Shown here: piece by piece, positions 8,438-15,520 of the stretch
How positions within the stretch are numbered: the stretch's first letter is position 1
How the letters are laid out: each line of letters begins with the position of its first letter
From: Acidomonas methanolica
Lineage (GTDB): Bacteria; Pseudomonadota; Alphaproteobacteria; Acetobacterales; Acetobacteraceae
NCBI RefSeq assembly: GCF_004346035.1
Contig: NZ_SLZN01000024.1
Coordinates: 1 to 42,137, forward strand
Direction of reading: 5' to 3'
DNA: 42,137 nt
Made by a program: the position numbers and the translations under genes
The notes under the pieces: model-generated
Seen by the model: the letters and a program-made list of their open reading frames with translations, nothing else
What the model was told of the DNA's origin: nothing
The model's database searches: none

Positions 8438-9139
8438 TCATGGACGTGCTTCCCCATGCCGTGACGCGATGAACAGGCCGGCCGATTGCGGGGCGAGCGC
8501 CGTCCAGTCTGTCAGCCGGGAACCAGATGAACGTGCCGGATCGTGCGCGCTTTCGACAGGCCGGGACGCCTCGCCCCCACGCAGGAATGACGCCGGAAAG
8601 AGGGAGGAAATCTGCCAGGACGGTGCAGCCGAAGCACCAATCGCGATGTCATCGGCAGGCGGAAGAGCCAGCCGCGCGCTGACCGACGCGACGTAGTTCC
8701 GCGTCTCGTCAGGCAGTGGTCGGCCGGTTGCCAGATGCTCGTCATAGCGCGCGGGACCAGCATTATAGGCGGCGAGGAATCCGGCTTCGCCATAGCGATC
8801 CCGCATCCAGCGCAGATAGGTCGCCCCCGCCAGAATGTTGTCGTGCGGATCGAAGGGATCGTCGCCGAGGCCGAGCGACATACGCAGGCTGGCCCATGTT
8901 CCGGGCATCACCTGCATGAGCCCCATCGCACCCGCCGACGACACGGCATGCGCATCACCCCGGCTCTCGGCATGCAGGACGGCAGCAATCCATGAAGCCG
9001 GAATCTGCGCGCGCGTGGCTGCTTCCGCGATCATGTCGGCGTAGAGATCAGCGGCCGCGACATGCTCAGGTATCGTCATGGAAACGACGACCGGAAGCAT
9101 GACACCGAGCAGACGGAGCGCCGCCTTACCGCCGGTCAT
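8438..9139 (-). CDS. Lytic transglycosylase (VirB1-like, SLT domain)
   Basis: 233 aa. An N-terminal signal peptide is visible (ALRLLGVMLPVVVSMTIPEHVAAA). The SLT domain follows, with catalytic Glu in AVLHAESRGDAHAVSSAGA, then MGLMQVMPGTW and FLAAYNAGPARYD. These periplasmic enzymes open peptidoglycan for the conjugation apparatus. The C-terminal 70 residues are low-complexity. It overlaps the preceding DUF736 gene by about 14 bp. Start is ATG at 9139, with an in-frame GTG one codon earlier. Confidence 0.9.
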   Translation of the reverse strand: MTGGKAALRLLGVMLPVVVSMTIPEHVAAADLYADMIAEAATRAQIPASWIAAVLHAESRGDAHAVSSAGAMGLMQVMPGTWASLRMSLGLGDDPFDPHDNILAGATYLRWMRDRYGEAGFLAAYNAGPARYDEHLATGRPLPDETRNYVASVSARLALPPADDIAIGASAAPSWQISSLFPASFLRGGEASRPVESAHDPARSSGSRLTDWTALAPQSAGLFIASRHGEARP

Positions 9140-9464
9140 CACGCTTCACCGGGCGGCTCCAGACCAGATGGAAGGCACGCCCCTGACGATCGGACTGGAA
9201 CAGGTTGGCGCGGATCGGCTGCGCCAGCATGGGGTCGTCGAGAACCAGCGAGAGATAGGTGCCCGCCTTCTCGCCGGTGCGTTTCCAGGCCGCGCCGATC
9301 TCTGGTCCGGCATCGGCGTCACCGAGATGGACGCGATAGTCGGGCGCATGCTCGGCGTCCGACGATGTCGCCGGCACGATCGTCAGTTCGACGTCAAGGG
9401 CGAGCGTGCGCAGGCGACCGGCAAAGCCGTCAGAAGTGCGCGTGAAAGTACCGATCTGGGCCAT
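9126..9464 (-). CDS. DUF736 protein, first paralogue
   Basis: 112 aa, opening MAQIGTFTRTSDGFAGRL, with IGAAWKR, YLSLVLDDP and AFHLVWSR. These are the conserved blocks of DUF736, small proteins of unknown function found almost only on alphaproteobacterial plasmids and ICEs. It starts one base after the signal peptidase stop, so it is in the same operon. A second, more divergent paralogue is at 16004-16330. Confidence 0.9.
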   Translation of the reverse strand: MAQIGTFTRTSDGFAGRLRTLALDVELTIVPATSSDAEHAPDYRVHLGDADAGPEIGAAWKRTGEKAGTYLSLVLDDPMLAQPIRANLFQSDRQGRAFHLVWSRPVKRDDRR

Positions 9465-9465
9465 G

Positions 9466-10008
9466 TCAGTCTCGTTTCTGGTTGGGGGTGGGAGACATCG
9501 GTGACGGCGCGAGCCACAGCGGCTGCGCGCGGCCGAGCACGGTGTCGACCGGCAGAACGCCGAAATAGCGGCCGTCGAGACTGGTCGGGACCGCTGCGTT
9601 CATGACGAAAATCTGCCCGGGCAGGACATGTCGGCAGCCCTGCCAGACGGGCAACGGACGGCCACGATGATCATGGACGAGTGCCTCGCCAAGCGCCTTA
9701 CCATCGACCGAAACAGCGGCGCCGATGCGGCAGACCCGTTGCCCCGGCAGTGCCGCGACCGGTTTGAGCAGCGGCACACCAAGGGGCAGATAGCCGCCGC
9801 GCGCCAACATCGCGGCAATGTCGGCCGGTGGTCGGATCGCGATTAGGTCGCCGACATGCAATGAGCGTGTCGATTGCAGGCGATACAGCCCGACCGGCGT
9901 GCTGGCGGTGGCGTTCCAGATCAGCCGGGGCGCAGGATGGATCACCACTGACGTGCCAGCACCGAGTATTGCGAAATACGTGGCGAAGAACCAGCCAAAG
10001 CGCGTCAT
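9466..10008 (-). CDS. traF: TraF-type S26 signal peptidase
   Basis: 180 aa from ATG 10008, which overlaps the DUF2840 stop (ATGA). One N-terminal membrane segment (FGWFFATYFAILGAGTSVVI). NATASTPVGLYRL carries the catalytic-serine region (S-x-P-x-G-x-Y), and VAALPGQRVCRIG followed by FVMNAAVPTSLDGRYFG gives the Lys-containing and C-terminal boxes of S26C TraF peptidases, with the usual Lys in LLKPVAALPG. TraF matures the TrbC pilin in conjugation; no trbC is present in this window. Known as a transfer gene in the Mesorhizobium symbiosis island, where it also lies downstream of rdfS. Confidence 0.88.
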   Translation of the reverse strand: MTRFGWFFATYFAILGAGTSVVIHPAPRLIWNATASTPVGLYRLQSTRSLHVGDLIAIRPPADIAAMLARGGYLPLGVPLLKPVAALPGQRVCRIGAAVSVDGKALGEALVHDHRGRPLPVWQGCRHVLPGQIFVMNAAVPTSLDGRYFGVLPVDTVLGRAQPLWLAPSPMSPTPNQKRD

Positions 10009-10469
10009 GACACCGCCCTCCGGCGCAGCCAGGCCTGATGGCGATCGCGTGTGTAGGGGCGTGGTGTCTGCCCGGCGAGCATCCGGTTGTGCAGGTGCCG
10101 CCAATGCTCGGGCGCCACGTCGACGGGGTCGATGCCGGTGGCTTCGATACGGTCGACGGCTTCGAGCACCAGCCGGACCTTCGGCCAACCGGTCTGGCGC
10201 AGCAGGCTTTCGCCACCGGGCCGCACGAACGGCACCGTCTGATACGGCTCACCCGGACGGGTGACGCGCACGATGTCGATGCAGGATACCACCGTGCCGT
10301 AATCGTTCGCTGCCCAGCGCAGGAAGGCGAACACGGCGTCCGGCGGAAAGCTCAGTATCCGTCGGCGACGATCGAGAATCTGCTCATGGGCGACAGGACC
10401 GAAGCGGATCCAGTGCTCGATGCGCTTCTCGATCCAGGTCAGTTCGACATGAGCGAGGGTGTCGGTCAT
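10005..10469 (-). CDS. DUF2840 protein
   Basis: 154 aa, starting MTDTLAHVELTWIEKRIEHW. The blocks RRRILSFPPDAVFAFLRWAANDYGT and HWRHLHNRMLAGQTPRPYTRDRHQAWLRRR are those of DUF2840, a family of unknown function always found next to traF and parA in these elements. ATGA overlaps join it to both neighbours. The upstream extension of the frame to 10856 lies antisense to other coding frames and is rejected. Confidence 0.88.
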   Translation of the reverse strand: MTDTLAHVELTWIEKRIEHWIRFGPVAHEQILDRRRRILSFPPDAVFAFLRWAANDYGTVVSCIDIVRVTRPGEPYQTVPFVRPGGESLLRQTGWPKVRLVLEAVDRIEATGIDPVDVAPEHWRHLHNRMLAGQTPRPYTRDRHQAWLRRRAVS

Positions 10470-10708
10470 GGCACATCTCCAGAGATATCGGGGAACTCGC
10501 GGGCCAGCAGCGCGCGCAGCATGTCGGCGACCGTGATGCCGCGCCGGAACGCCGCGACCTTGAGGCGGGCACGCAGCGCCGGCGTGACGTCGATGGTCAG
10601 CCGGGCGGTGAAACGGTTGGGGGTCACAGGCTTCTCCGGCGCCCTGACCCAGCGTTCGGGATCGGCGGGACGCGCGGCAAAGCCGGGCGGCGTGCGACGT
10701 TCCGTCAT
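10466..10708 (-). CDS. Small RHH partition-like protein ('ParB-like')
   Basis: 80 aa. A basic, proline-rich N-terminus precedes RFTARLTIDVTPALRARLKVAAFRRGITVADMLRALLAREF, a ribbon-helix-helix domain. Genes in this position are often annotated as chromosome partitioning protein ParB, although the fold is RHH rather than a Spo0J-type ParB. Partnering the ParA two genes upstream would be consistent with partition. ATGA overlaps on both sides. Confidence 0.8.
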   Translation of the reverse strand: MTERRTPPGFAARPADPERWVRAPEKPVTPNRFTARLTIDVTPALRARLKVAAFRRGITVADMLRALLAREFPDISGDVP

Positions 10709-11448
10709 GGCGAAATTCCTTCACCGAGCGGCAGCACGGACGCGATACGATCACGCGCCTTCTGCGCCATGACAGGATCGATCTCGCAGCCGACATAGCG
10801 CCGGCCAGCCAATCGGCAGGCGACACCGACCGCGCCCGATCCGGCGAACCAGTCACCGACCAGCCCGCCCGGTGGGCAGCTCGTGCGGATCAGGATCTCC
10901 AGCAGGGCCACCGGCTTTTCGGTGGGATGGATGGCGCGGCCATGCGTATTGCGGACCGGAATCACGGAACGCATCAGGCGCGGACCGCCATCCTCGCTGA
11001 CGTAATGGCCGGCATCGATCTGCCCCATATGCGGCGGCCGATGTTTCCGCCGCACCGTGCGCGCCCGCGCGTCGGGCGTGGTCGGGACCGCATTGTAGAC
11101 GGCACGCCAAGGCGTATCGTCGCGATAGAACTGGACGATCAGTTCATGCACACGCCGGAAACGGTCGGCATGGAAGCTGGAGCCGTTCTGCTTCTCCCAG
11201 ACCAGTTCCTGGGCATATTTCCAGCCCGCATTCCGAAATGCCGCGTTGGATGCGAGAAAGCTTCGCAGCGAACCGAACACCCAGAGCGAGCCGCTGGGTT
11301 TCAGGGCGGCGAGCGCCTTGCCGGGCCAGTCCACCACGCGTCGGTCCCATGCGAGCGACGTATCGCCATAGGGGGGATCGACCAGGATCATGTCGTAGGG
11401 GCCGTGCCAGGGCATCAGGAACGCGCTGTCGCCGGTCAGGAGGGTCAT
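10705..11448 (-). CDS. Orphan DNA methyltransferase (N6/N4 type)
   Basis: 247 aa. DPPYGDTSLAWD near the N-terminus is the catalytic motif IV, and GLVDGDWFAGSGAVG-like GDWFAGSGAVGVACRLAGR near the C-terminus is the AdoMet-binding motif I. HPTEKPVALLEILIRTS lies just before it. The order IV then I marks a beta-class amino-methyltransferase. No restriction endonuclease gene is adjacent. Its place between parA and a partition-like gene, with ATGA overlaps, suggests methylation of element DNA, for replication timing or for evading host restriction. The target sequence cannot be read from the protein. Confidence 0.88.
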   Translation of the reverse strand: MTLLTGDSAFLMPWHGPYDMILVDPPYGDTSLAWDRRVVDWPGKALAALKPSGSLWVFGSLRSFLASNAAFRNAGWKYAQELVWEKQNGSSFHADRFRRVHELIVQFYRDDTPWRAVYNAVPTTPDARARTVRRKHRPPHMGQIDAGHYVSEDGGPRLMRSVIPVRNTHGRAIHPTEKPVALLEILIRTSCPPGGLVGDWFAGSGAVGVACRLAGRRYVGCEIDPVMAQKARDRIASVLPLGEGISP

Positions 11449-12083
11449 GGCACCAGCCCCCCGATCTCGGTCGTCAGGGCGGCGATTTCACGGGCTGCTA
11501 TCCCATACGGCCGCAGGTCGCAGACCAGACGGCCGGTGCGCGCGGCGTCGGCGAAAGCAACCCGCAGGCCGATCCGCGCGGCGAGTGCCGCCGGCTCATG
11601 CCCGGCAAGCGCCATCCCGGTCTCGCGGGCAATGACCGTGCGCGCGGCACAACGGTTCAGCACGAAGCGGGCCAGCAGGCCAGGACGGAAGAAGCGCGCG
11701 TCCTCCAGCAGCCGTAGCATCTCGGCCGAAGCCCAGCCGTCGAACGGCGAAGGCTGCGCGGGGATCAGCACCAGGTCGGCGGCCAGCAGGGCGGAGCGCA
11801 GCAGTGCTGCCACCCGAGGCGGACCGTCGATGACGACGTGATCCACCCCCTGAGCCAGTTCTGGTGCCTCGTGGTGGAGTGTGTCGCGCGCCAACCCGAT
11901 CACGCCGAACAGCCGGGGCAGTCCTTCCCGCGCGCGCTGCGCCGACCAGTCCAGCGCCGAGCCCTGCGGGTCGGCGTCGATGACCGTCACGCGCTGGCCT
12001 TCCCGAGCCCATTGGCCTGCGAGATGCAACGCCAGCGTCGTCTTGCCGACGCCCCCTTTCTGGTTGAGGAAAGCCACGATCAT
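11445..12083 (-). CDS. parA: ParA-family partition ATPase
   Basis: 212 aa from ATG 12083 (MIVAFLNQKGGVGKTTLALH), which follows GGAG and overlaps the repA stop. The deviant Walker A KGGVGKTT, Walker A' VIDADPQGSALDW and Walker B HVVIDGPP are all present, as in small ParA/MinD-type ATPases. It would position element copies before division. In the related Mesorhizobium element parA is also in the rdfS operon. A few upstream codons (MDKPRRGA) could extend it, but the ribosome binding site favours this start. Confidence 0.93.
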   Translation of the reverse strand: MIVAFLNQKGGVGKTTLALHLAGQWAREGQRVTVIDADPQGSALDWSAQRAREGLPRLFGVIGLARDTLHHEAPELAQGVDHVVIDGPPRVAALLRSALLAADLVLIPAQPSPFDGWASAEMLRLLEDARFFRPGLLARFVLNRCAARTVIARETGMALAGHEPAALAARIGLRVAFADAARTGRLVCDLRPYGIAAREIAALTTEIGGLVP

Positions 12084-13135
12084 GGCCCCTCTCCGGGGCT
12101 TATCCACGGATCGGCAGGGGGGCCAACATCCTTAAAGTTAGATTCTTTTAAGTTAGAGTCTAAGTTAAGGGCGTCATAACTGCTTGATTCAACGACCTGA
12201 TTCGGCGTTTCCCGCAAACGATAGCACGGATGCGGTGGCAGTGATGGCACGGATAAATCCACAACTGATAGCACGGATGAATTCACAGCTTGTCCACAGG
12301 CGCCTATGGATAATTTGACAGGCGCGAAGGCCAGCGTGTCATTGCCGTTACGGTCGGGGCGCACCGACAGCCGATAGCCGGGAAAGGGCTGCCGTTTCGC
12401 CATCTCGCGCAGTTCGAAGGCAAAGCGGCGATAGGGAGAAAGGCTGGCGGATTTTTCGTAGAGATGGCGCAGGCCGAAGGCCCAGCCCGCACGCTGGCGA
12501 CCGCCATGCTTGCGCACGATGCGATAGAGCCAGCGCTCCAGACCGCCTGTGAGGCTAAAATAGACCGGGTCGATGGTCAGCACGAGCGCGTCATCGATTA
12601 CCGCCTGGTAGAACCAGTCGGGCAGGATCAGTTCGATCACGCGGGTGCGTCCTTCCCGCGCGGTGTGCCGCTTCCATTCGTTGATCCAGGAAAACCGGTG
12701 CAGTTGGCCCTTCCCGGTCTGCCGGAGCGAAGTCTTGATCGTGGTGGATTGCAGCCGGTCGAAGGCCGCTTCCAGCCGCTCATAGTCCCGCGCGCTGTCG
12801 CCCCGACCGATGAAGGTCAGGATCTCGCGCGGGCTGGCCACCATCAGCCGCGATGTGCGCCGACCGGCGTCGCGCGCGGCAACGAGATGGCTGGCAGCCC
12901 AGATCAGCACGTCAGCGTCCCAGATCGTGGCCATGCCATGTTCGGCTGACGCCTCGACCCGAATGGTGACATCCGGGGTCCGATAATCGATCGGGACCAT
13001 GCGAGGGGATTTGGCGAGGCTGAAGAACGGGAACGCCATCAGATCCTGCGCGTCACGAGGGGCGAAATCTCCCGCGATGGCATGGAAGAGTTCCAGTTGC
13101 TCGCGCTCGGAGCGCGTTCTGCCCGTCGGGGACAT
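12080..13135 (-). CDS. repA: RepA-type replication initiator (replication initiator protein A family)
   Basis: 351 aa. Conserved stretches SEREQLELFHAIAGDF, MAFPFFSLAKSPRM, DADVLIWAASHLV, RREIL-like SPREILTFIGRG and GGLERWLYRIVRKHGGRQ are those of plasmid RepA proteins (RPA family). It would open the origin by binding iterons. The last 70 codons are low-complexity and overlap DNA with iterons, DnaA-box-like sites and an AT-rich repeat block, so the origin may lie in the gene's own 3' end. The start overlaps the excisionase stop (TGATG). Confidence 0.92.
   Translation of the reverse strand: MSPTGRTRSEREQLELFHAIAGDFAPRDAQDLMAFPFFSLAKSPRMVPIDYRTPDVTIRVEASAEHGMATIWDADVLIWAASHLVAARDAGRRTSRLMVASPREILTFIGRGDSARDYERLEAAFDRLQSTTIKTSLRQTGKGQLHRFSWINEWKRHTAREGRTRVIELILPDWFYQAVIDDALVLTIDPVYFSLTGGLERWLYRIVRKHGGRQRAGWAFGLRHLYEKSASLSPYRRFAFELREMAKRQPFPGYRLSVRPDRNGNDTLAFAPVKLSIGACGQAVNSSVLSVVDLSVPSLPPHPCYRLRETPNQVVESSSYDALNLDSNLKESNFKDVGPPADPWISPGEGP
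12100..12312. other. Candidate iteron-type replication origin inside the 3' end of repA
   Basis: Three near-identical 12-mers GAT[A/G]GCACGGAT start at 12220, 12243 and 12267, a spacing of 23 and 24 bp, about two helical turns, as in iterons. A DnaA-box-like pair in inverted orientation follows: TTGTCCACA at 12290-12298 and the complement of TTATCCATA ending near 12313, together an imperfect palindrome around GGCGCC. A further TTATCCACG is at 12100. AT-rich direct repeats of AAGTTAGA/AAGTTAAG start at 12135, 12150 and 12162, a possible unwinding region. All lie within coding sequence of repA; origin function is inferred. Confidence 0.55.
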
Positions 13136-13428
13136 CAGCGCCGGCTCCCACGCGAGGTCGCCGGCGTCGGCGGGATCAGCGGGCTTTGCCGCGCGGCCGC
13201 TGACACGGTGCCGGCAGTGGTGTCCGAGGTGTGGGCGCGTGCCCCGCTCTCGACCCAGGCCTGCAACTCATCGACCCGATAGACCACGCGGCCGCCGAGC
13301 TTCGAGTAGCGCGGGCCGGTGCCGTAGATCCGGTGTTTTTCCAGCGTGCGAATGGAAAGCCCGACGAAGCGCGAAGCGTCGGGCGTGCGCAGATAGCGCG
13401 GCGGCAGGTCGCTGTAATTGGCGGACAT
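13135..13428 (-). CDS. AlpA/RdfS-like HTH protein, probable excisionase (recombination directionality factor)
   Basis: 97 aa. PPRYLRTPDASRFVGLSIRT followed by LEKHRIYGTGPRYSKLGGRVVYRVDELQAWV is a MerR/AlpA-type winged helix found in excisionases (about residues 10-65); the tail is disordered. In ICEMlSymR7A the similar rdfS gene heads the operon with traF and the relaxase gene and is switched on by FseA. Here it heads the repA-parA-traF operon, and an FseA-like gene is directly upstream. The start ATG follows GGAG. Its stop overlaps the repA start. It could also serve purely as a regulator of repA. Confidence 0.75.
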   Translation of the reverse strand: MSANYSDLPPRYLRTPDASRFVGLSIRTLEKHRIYGTGPRYSKLGGRVVYRVDELQAWVESGARAHTSDTTAGTVSAAARQSPLIPPTPATSRGSRR

Positions 13429-13884
13429 GAGGAAGCTCCGTGATCGCTGTCAGAGGCCGCGGGACAAATGCGGCCAGCAGGGATCAGCGTGGCGGAGCGG
13501 GCGTATTCGAAACTAGGACCGATCTCGCCGGGGGGTGAGATCGGTCCTGGACAAGTCGAAAAAAATGGCGGTGCCGGCTATGACCGTCCACCGCCTTGCA
13601 TGAACATCAATGAACGCTTCGTTATATAACTGCCAGTCTCGCGATGGCCCGCGTTACGTGATGTCGCGACGGGCGTCCGAAACGCGCTCGGCACGGCATC
13701 ATGAAAATCAGAGAAGGCGCCCTGGCGCCTTCCGCTCGCGACGCGAAGCGGCGCGTTGTTCCGGCAAAAAACGAGACCGTAAATTACCTGAGAGGGATGC
13801 TGGAAAATCGAAAGCCCAGGTCGGTTTCAGTCCTGATCGTCGGGTTTCCCGATGGTCCGGCATCACTGACGTCAATCCATTCTG
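13429..13884 (-). promoter_or_regulatory. Promoter/leader region of the excisionase-repA operon
   Basis: 456 bases without a supported gene. The region holds a perfect 12-bp inverted repeat (13515-13526 and 13537-13548), described separately. Beyond it nothing recognisable is seen; plus-strand open frames here have no ribosome binding site and look like chance. Confidence 0.5.
13515..13548 (-). promoter_or_regulatory. Perfect 12-bp inverted repeat upstream of the excisionase gene
   Basis: AGGACCGATCTC, a 10-base G-rich spacer, then GAGATCGGTCCT. It lies 87 bases before the excisionase start. No T-run follows on either strand, which argues against a terminator. It is a good candidate binding site for the FseA-like activator or another operon regulator. 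Confidence 0.5.
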
Positions 13885-14650
13885 CTACCGCCCCCGAAAC
13901 GGGTGCAGTAGCAGCCGCCGGTATCCCCCGTTGCTCAATCCCCGTGCAAAACGCACCAGCCGTTTCATACGGAAATGCAGATCGTGCGAGAGCCAGTCCC
14001 CAGCGGAAACCTCCCGACCGAACAGAACGCCGGCGATCTCGCGCTGCGAGACCCCGCCGTCCAGGCCGTCAAGCGTACGGAGCGCCAGGATCAGCCTGCT
14101 GATGCGATCGGATGACAGGCAGGCCGGGTCACGACCGGGAGGACTTCCGTTGAGGACGCGCCAGAGCCGCAGGGCGGCCTGAACACGCACCTCGAACAGC
14201 GCGTCGAGCGGCAGAAACACGCCGACTTGCGCGCCGGCAGGCGGCAGGACGTACAGCCGCAGGATCGTCTCCCCCCGTTCGATCAACACTTCTCCCGCCA
14301 TGTCGGGCGGCAGTCCTGTCCGGGCGAGGGAGAGCGGACGATGCGCCGCGTCAGCCAGTGCTGTCGGCAGGGGGACAACCGCAATCACGGCCGGCAATAC
14401 CGCAACAGTCCAGAGGGCGGTACGCGGATCGAGGGCCGTGCGGACACTCTCGAAATCGCAACCCCCAGCGCCGGGCGAAGGCCTCGGCGTCTGACGTGGA
14501 CAACGCGGACCGGCGCGCGGCGCGCTGAAGGGCGGCCCGCTCACGGATAAAATCCCGATTGCGACTGACAAACTGCAAGGCAAAGGCAGGGGCGTCGAGC
14601 GACCGCAGGCCCTCGTACGCGCCCGCCGACCGCCAGTTGGCGCGGCTCAT
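13885..14650 (-). CDS. FseA-like excision activator, DUF6499 + DUF2285 joined by a +1 ribosomal frameshift
   Basis: Two frames make one protein of about 254 aa. The first opens at ATG 14650 (MSRANWRSAGAYEGLRSLDA, preceded by GGAG) and runs to RRWGLRF; left alone it would end at 14351. The second carries ESVRTALDPRTALW and a C-terminal DUF2285/RovC-like DNA-binding region (RISRLILALRTLDGLDGGVSQ onward to FRGR). They join where the zero-frame codon UUU is followed by C, so tRNA-Phe can slip from UUU to UUC. This is the mechanism reported for FseA (msi172/msi171) of the Mesorhizobium island ICEMlSymR7A, where FseA activates rdfS. The neighbours here (QseM-like gene, XRE regulator, excisionase) match that circuit. 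A disabling single-base mutation is the alternative. Confidence 0.75.
14452..14455 (-). promoter_or_regulatory. Programmed +1 frameshift site UUU-C
   Basis: On the minus strand the zero frame reads TTG CGA TTT CGA, encoding L-R-F-R. Slippage by one base puts tRNA-Phe on TTC and continues as GAG AGT GTC (E-S-V), entering the DUF2285 frame. The preceding motif WGLRF sits where the conserved motif of the Mesorhizobium slip site is found. Confidence 0.7.
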
Positions 14651-14785
14651 GGCGTCGTCTCCGATGCGTAACGGGTGGGAACAGGGCAAGCACTTGCTCG
14701 CGAGAGTATGCCAGACCGTCCCGCTGCCCGCTACGCCCCGGTCCTGCAACAGGCCTTGCGGATCACGCAACGATTTCCGGGTGTT

Positions 14786-15064
14786 TTAGTGAGGTGCGCC
14801 GCCGCGCAGGAGATGCCGGTAGCCATGCCCGGTCATCCAGTGCGCCCGCGCCAGATGGCTGTACCAGCAGCGGTGGACGCCCTCGGGATCGGCCGCCGGG
14901 TCGCGGTGGAGCACAATGCGGGCGACCTCGCGCCAGTCGGCGCCATCGGCCTCGGCGTCCAGCAGGCGGAGATAGGTGATCAGGTGCTGTTCGTCGTAGC
15001 CGGTGAGACAGGATGCTTCCGGGGCGCTGTCGGCAACGGACGGATCAAGCGGGGGCTTCTGCAT
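14786..15064 (-). CDS. QseM-like DUF2285 small protein (probable antiactivator)
   Basis: 92 aa. LTGYDEQHLITYLRLLDAEA followed by DGADWREVARIVLHRDPAADPEGV and HLARAHWMTGHGYRHLLRGG form a single DUF2285-type domain. In ICEMlSymR7A the small DUF2285 protein QseM binds and blocks both TraR and FseA. This gene sits between an XRE regulator (11 bp upstream) and the FseA-like gene (downstream), so the antiactivator role is a reasonable inference. No LuxR/TraR partner is visible in the window. The ribosome binding site is weak; coupling to the upstream gene is likely. Confidence 0.75.
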   Translation of the reverse strand: MQKPPLDPSVADSAPEASCLTGYDEQHLITYLRLLDAEADGADWREVARIVLHRDPAADPEGVHRCWYSHLARAHWMTGHGYRHLLRGGAPH

Positions 15065-15075
15065 GATGGAGCCGA

Positions 15076-15360
15076 TCAGGTCGGAGAACGAACGCGACGC
15101 ACTTTAGCCTGCCGCGTTTCGCTACCGGAAGTCTCGTGAAGAAACATGACGCCGCGTCCTTGTCCGGACTCGATGAACAGGATGCCCGCCGCTTCCAGCG
15201 CGCGGCGGACCTGGTCGGTCGTGCCCTCATGGACGCCGAGACCGCGTTCGGATTCAAGGCGCTTGAGCGCGGTCAGTGCTACGAGGGCCTTTTCAGCAAG
15301 CCTCTCCTGTGTCCAGTTCAGAAGTGCCCGTGCCGCCCTTATCTGTCGGCCAGTGATCAT
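15076..15360 (-). CDS. XRE-family regulator (QseC-like)
   Basis: 94 aa. ITGRQIRAARALLNWTQERL followed by AEKALVALTALKRLESERG is a Cro/CI helix-turn-helix (about residues 2-50); the C-terminal VRRALEAAGILFIE is typical of short XRE proteins. It heads the operon with the QseM-like and FseA-like genes. The promoter upstream carries a perfect palindrome overlapping the -10, so it probably represses itself. In Mesorhizobium the regulator of qseM, QseC, is of the same type. A second copy of the palindrome lies at 37817-37831. Confidence 0.82.
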   Translation of the reverse strand: MITGRQIRAARALLNWTQERLAEKALVALTALKRLESERGLGVHEGTTDQVRRALEAAGILFIESGQGRGVMFLHETSGSETRQAKVRRVRSPT

Positions 15361-15399
15361 CCATGATCACATCCGACACACGGGGCATGCACACCAGAA

Positions 15400-15439
15400 A
15401 TACGACTATAATAGTCGTATATTGAAGATTCAACACCGT
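15400..15439 (-). promoter_or_regulatory. Promoter and palindromic operator of the XRE operon
   Basis: The core CGACTAT-A-ATAGTCG (15403-15417) is flanked by ATA/TAT, giving a perfect 21-bp palindrome (15400-15420). On the minus strand TTGAAT (-35, about 15432-15437) is followed after 17 bp by TATAGT (-10), which lies inside the palindrome. A protein bound there would block the promoter. The 15-bp core recurs at 37817-37831. Confidence 0.7.
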
Positions 15440-15490
15440 TTTTTCAGCATGATGCCCGAAGAGAGTTGGTGGATTGTGGGCATGCACGAT

Positions 15491-15520
15491 CAAACGAAAA
15501 CCCCCGCCTTACGCGGGGGG
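15491..15520 (-). terminator. Rho-independent terminator of the 50-aa ORF
   Basis: On the minus strand CCCCCCGCG-TAA-GGCGGGGG is followed by TTTTCGTTTG. The stem contains the stop codon of the upstream small gene, which confirms the direction of transcription and where the transcript ends. Confidence 0.75.

Noticed and set aside
13610-14182. 190-aa plus-strand frame upstream of and opposite the FseA-like gene
   Set aside because: No ribosome binding site, Arg/Ser-rich shadow composition and overlap with a supported minus-strand gene.
14351-14452. Zero-frame continuation of the DUF6499 ORF past the slip site
   Set aside because: The residues after RRWGLRF lose similarity to the family, whereas the +1 frame restores it. 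The tail is only the unshifted termination product.
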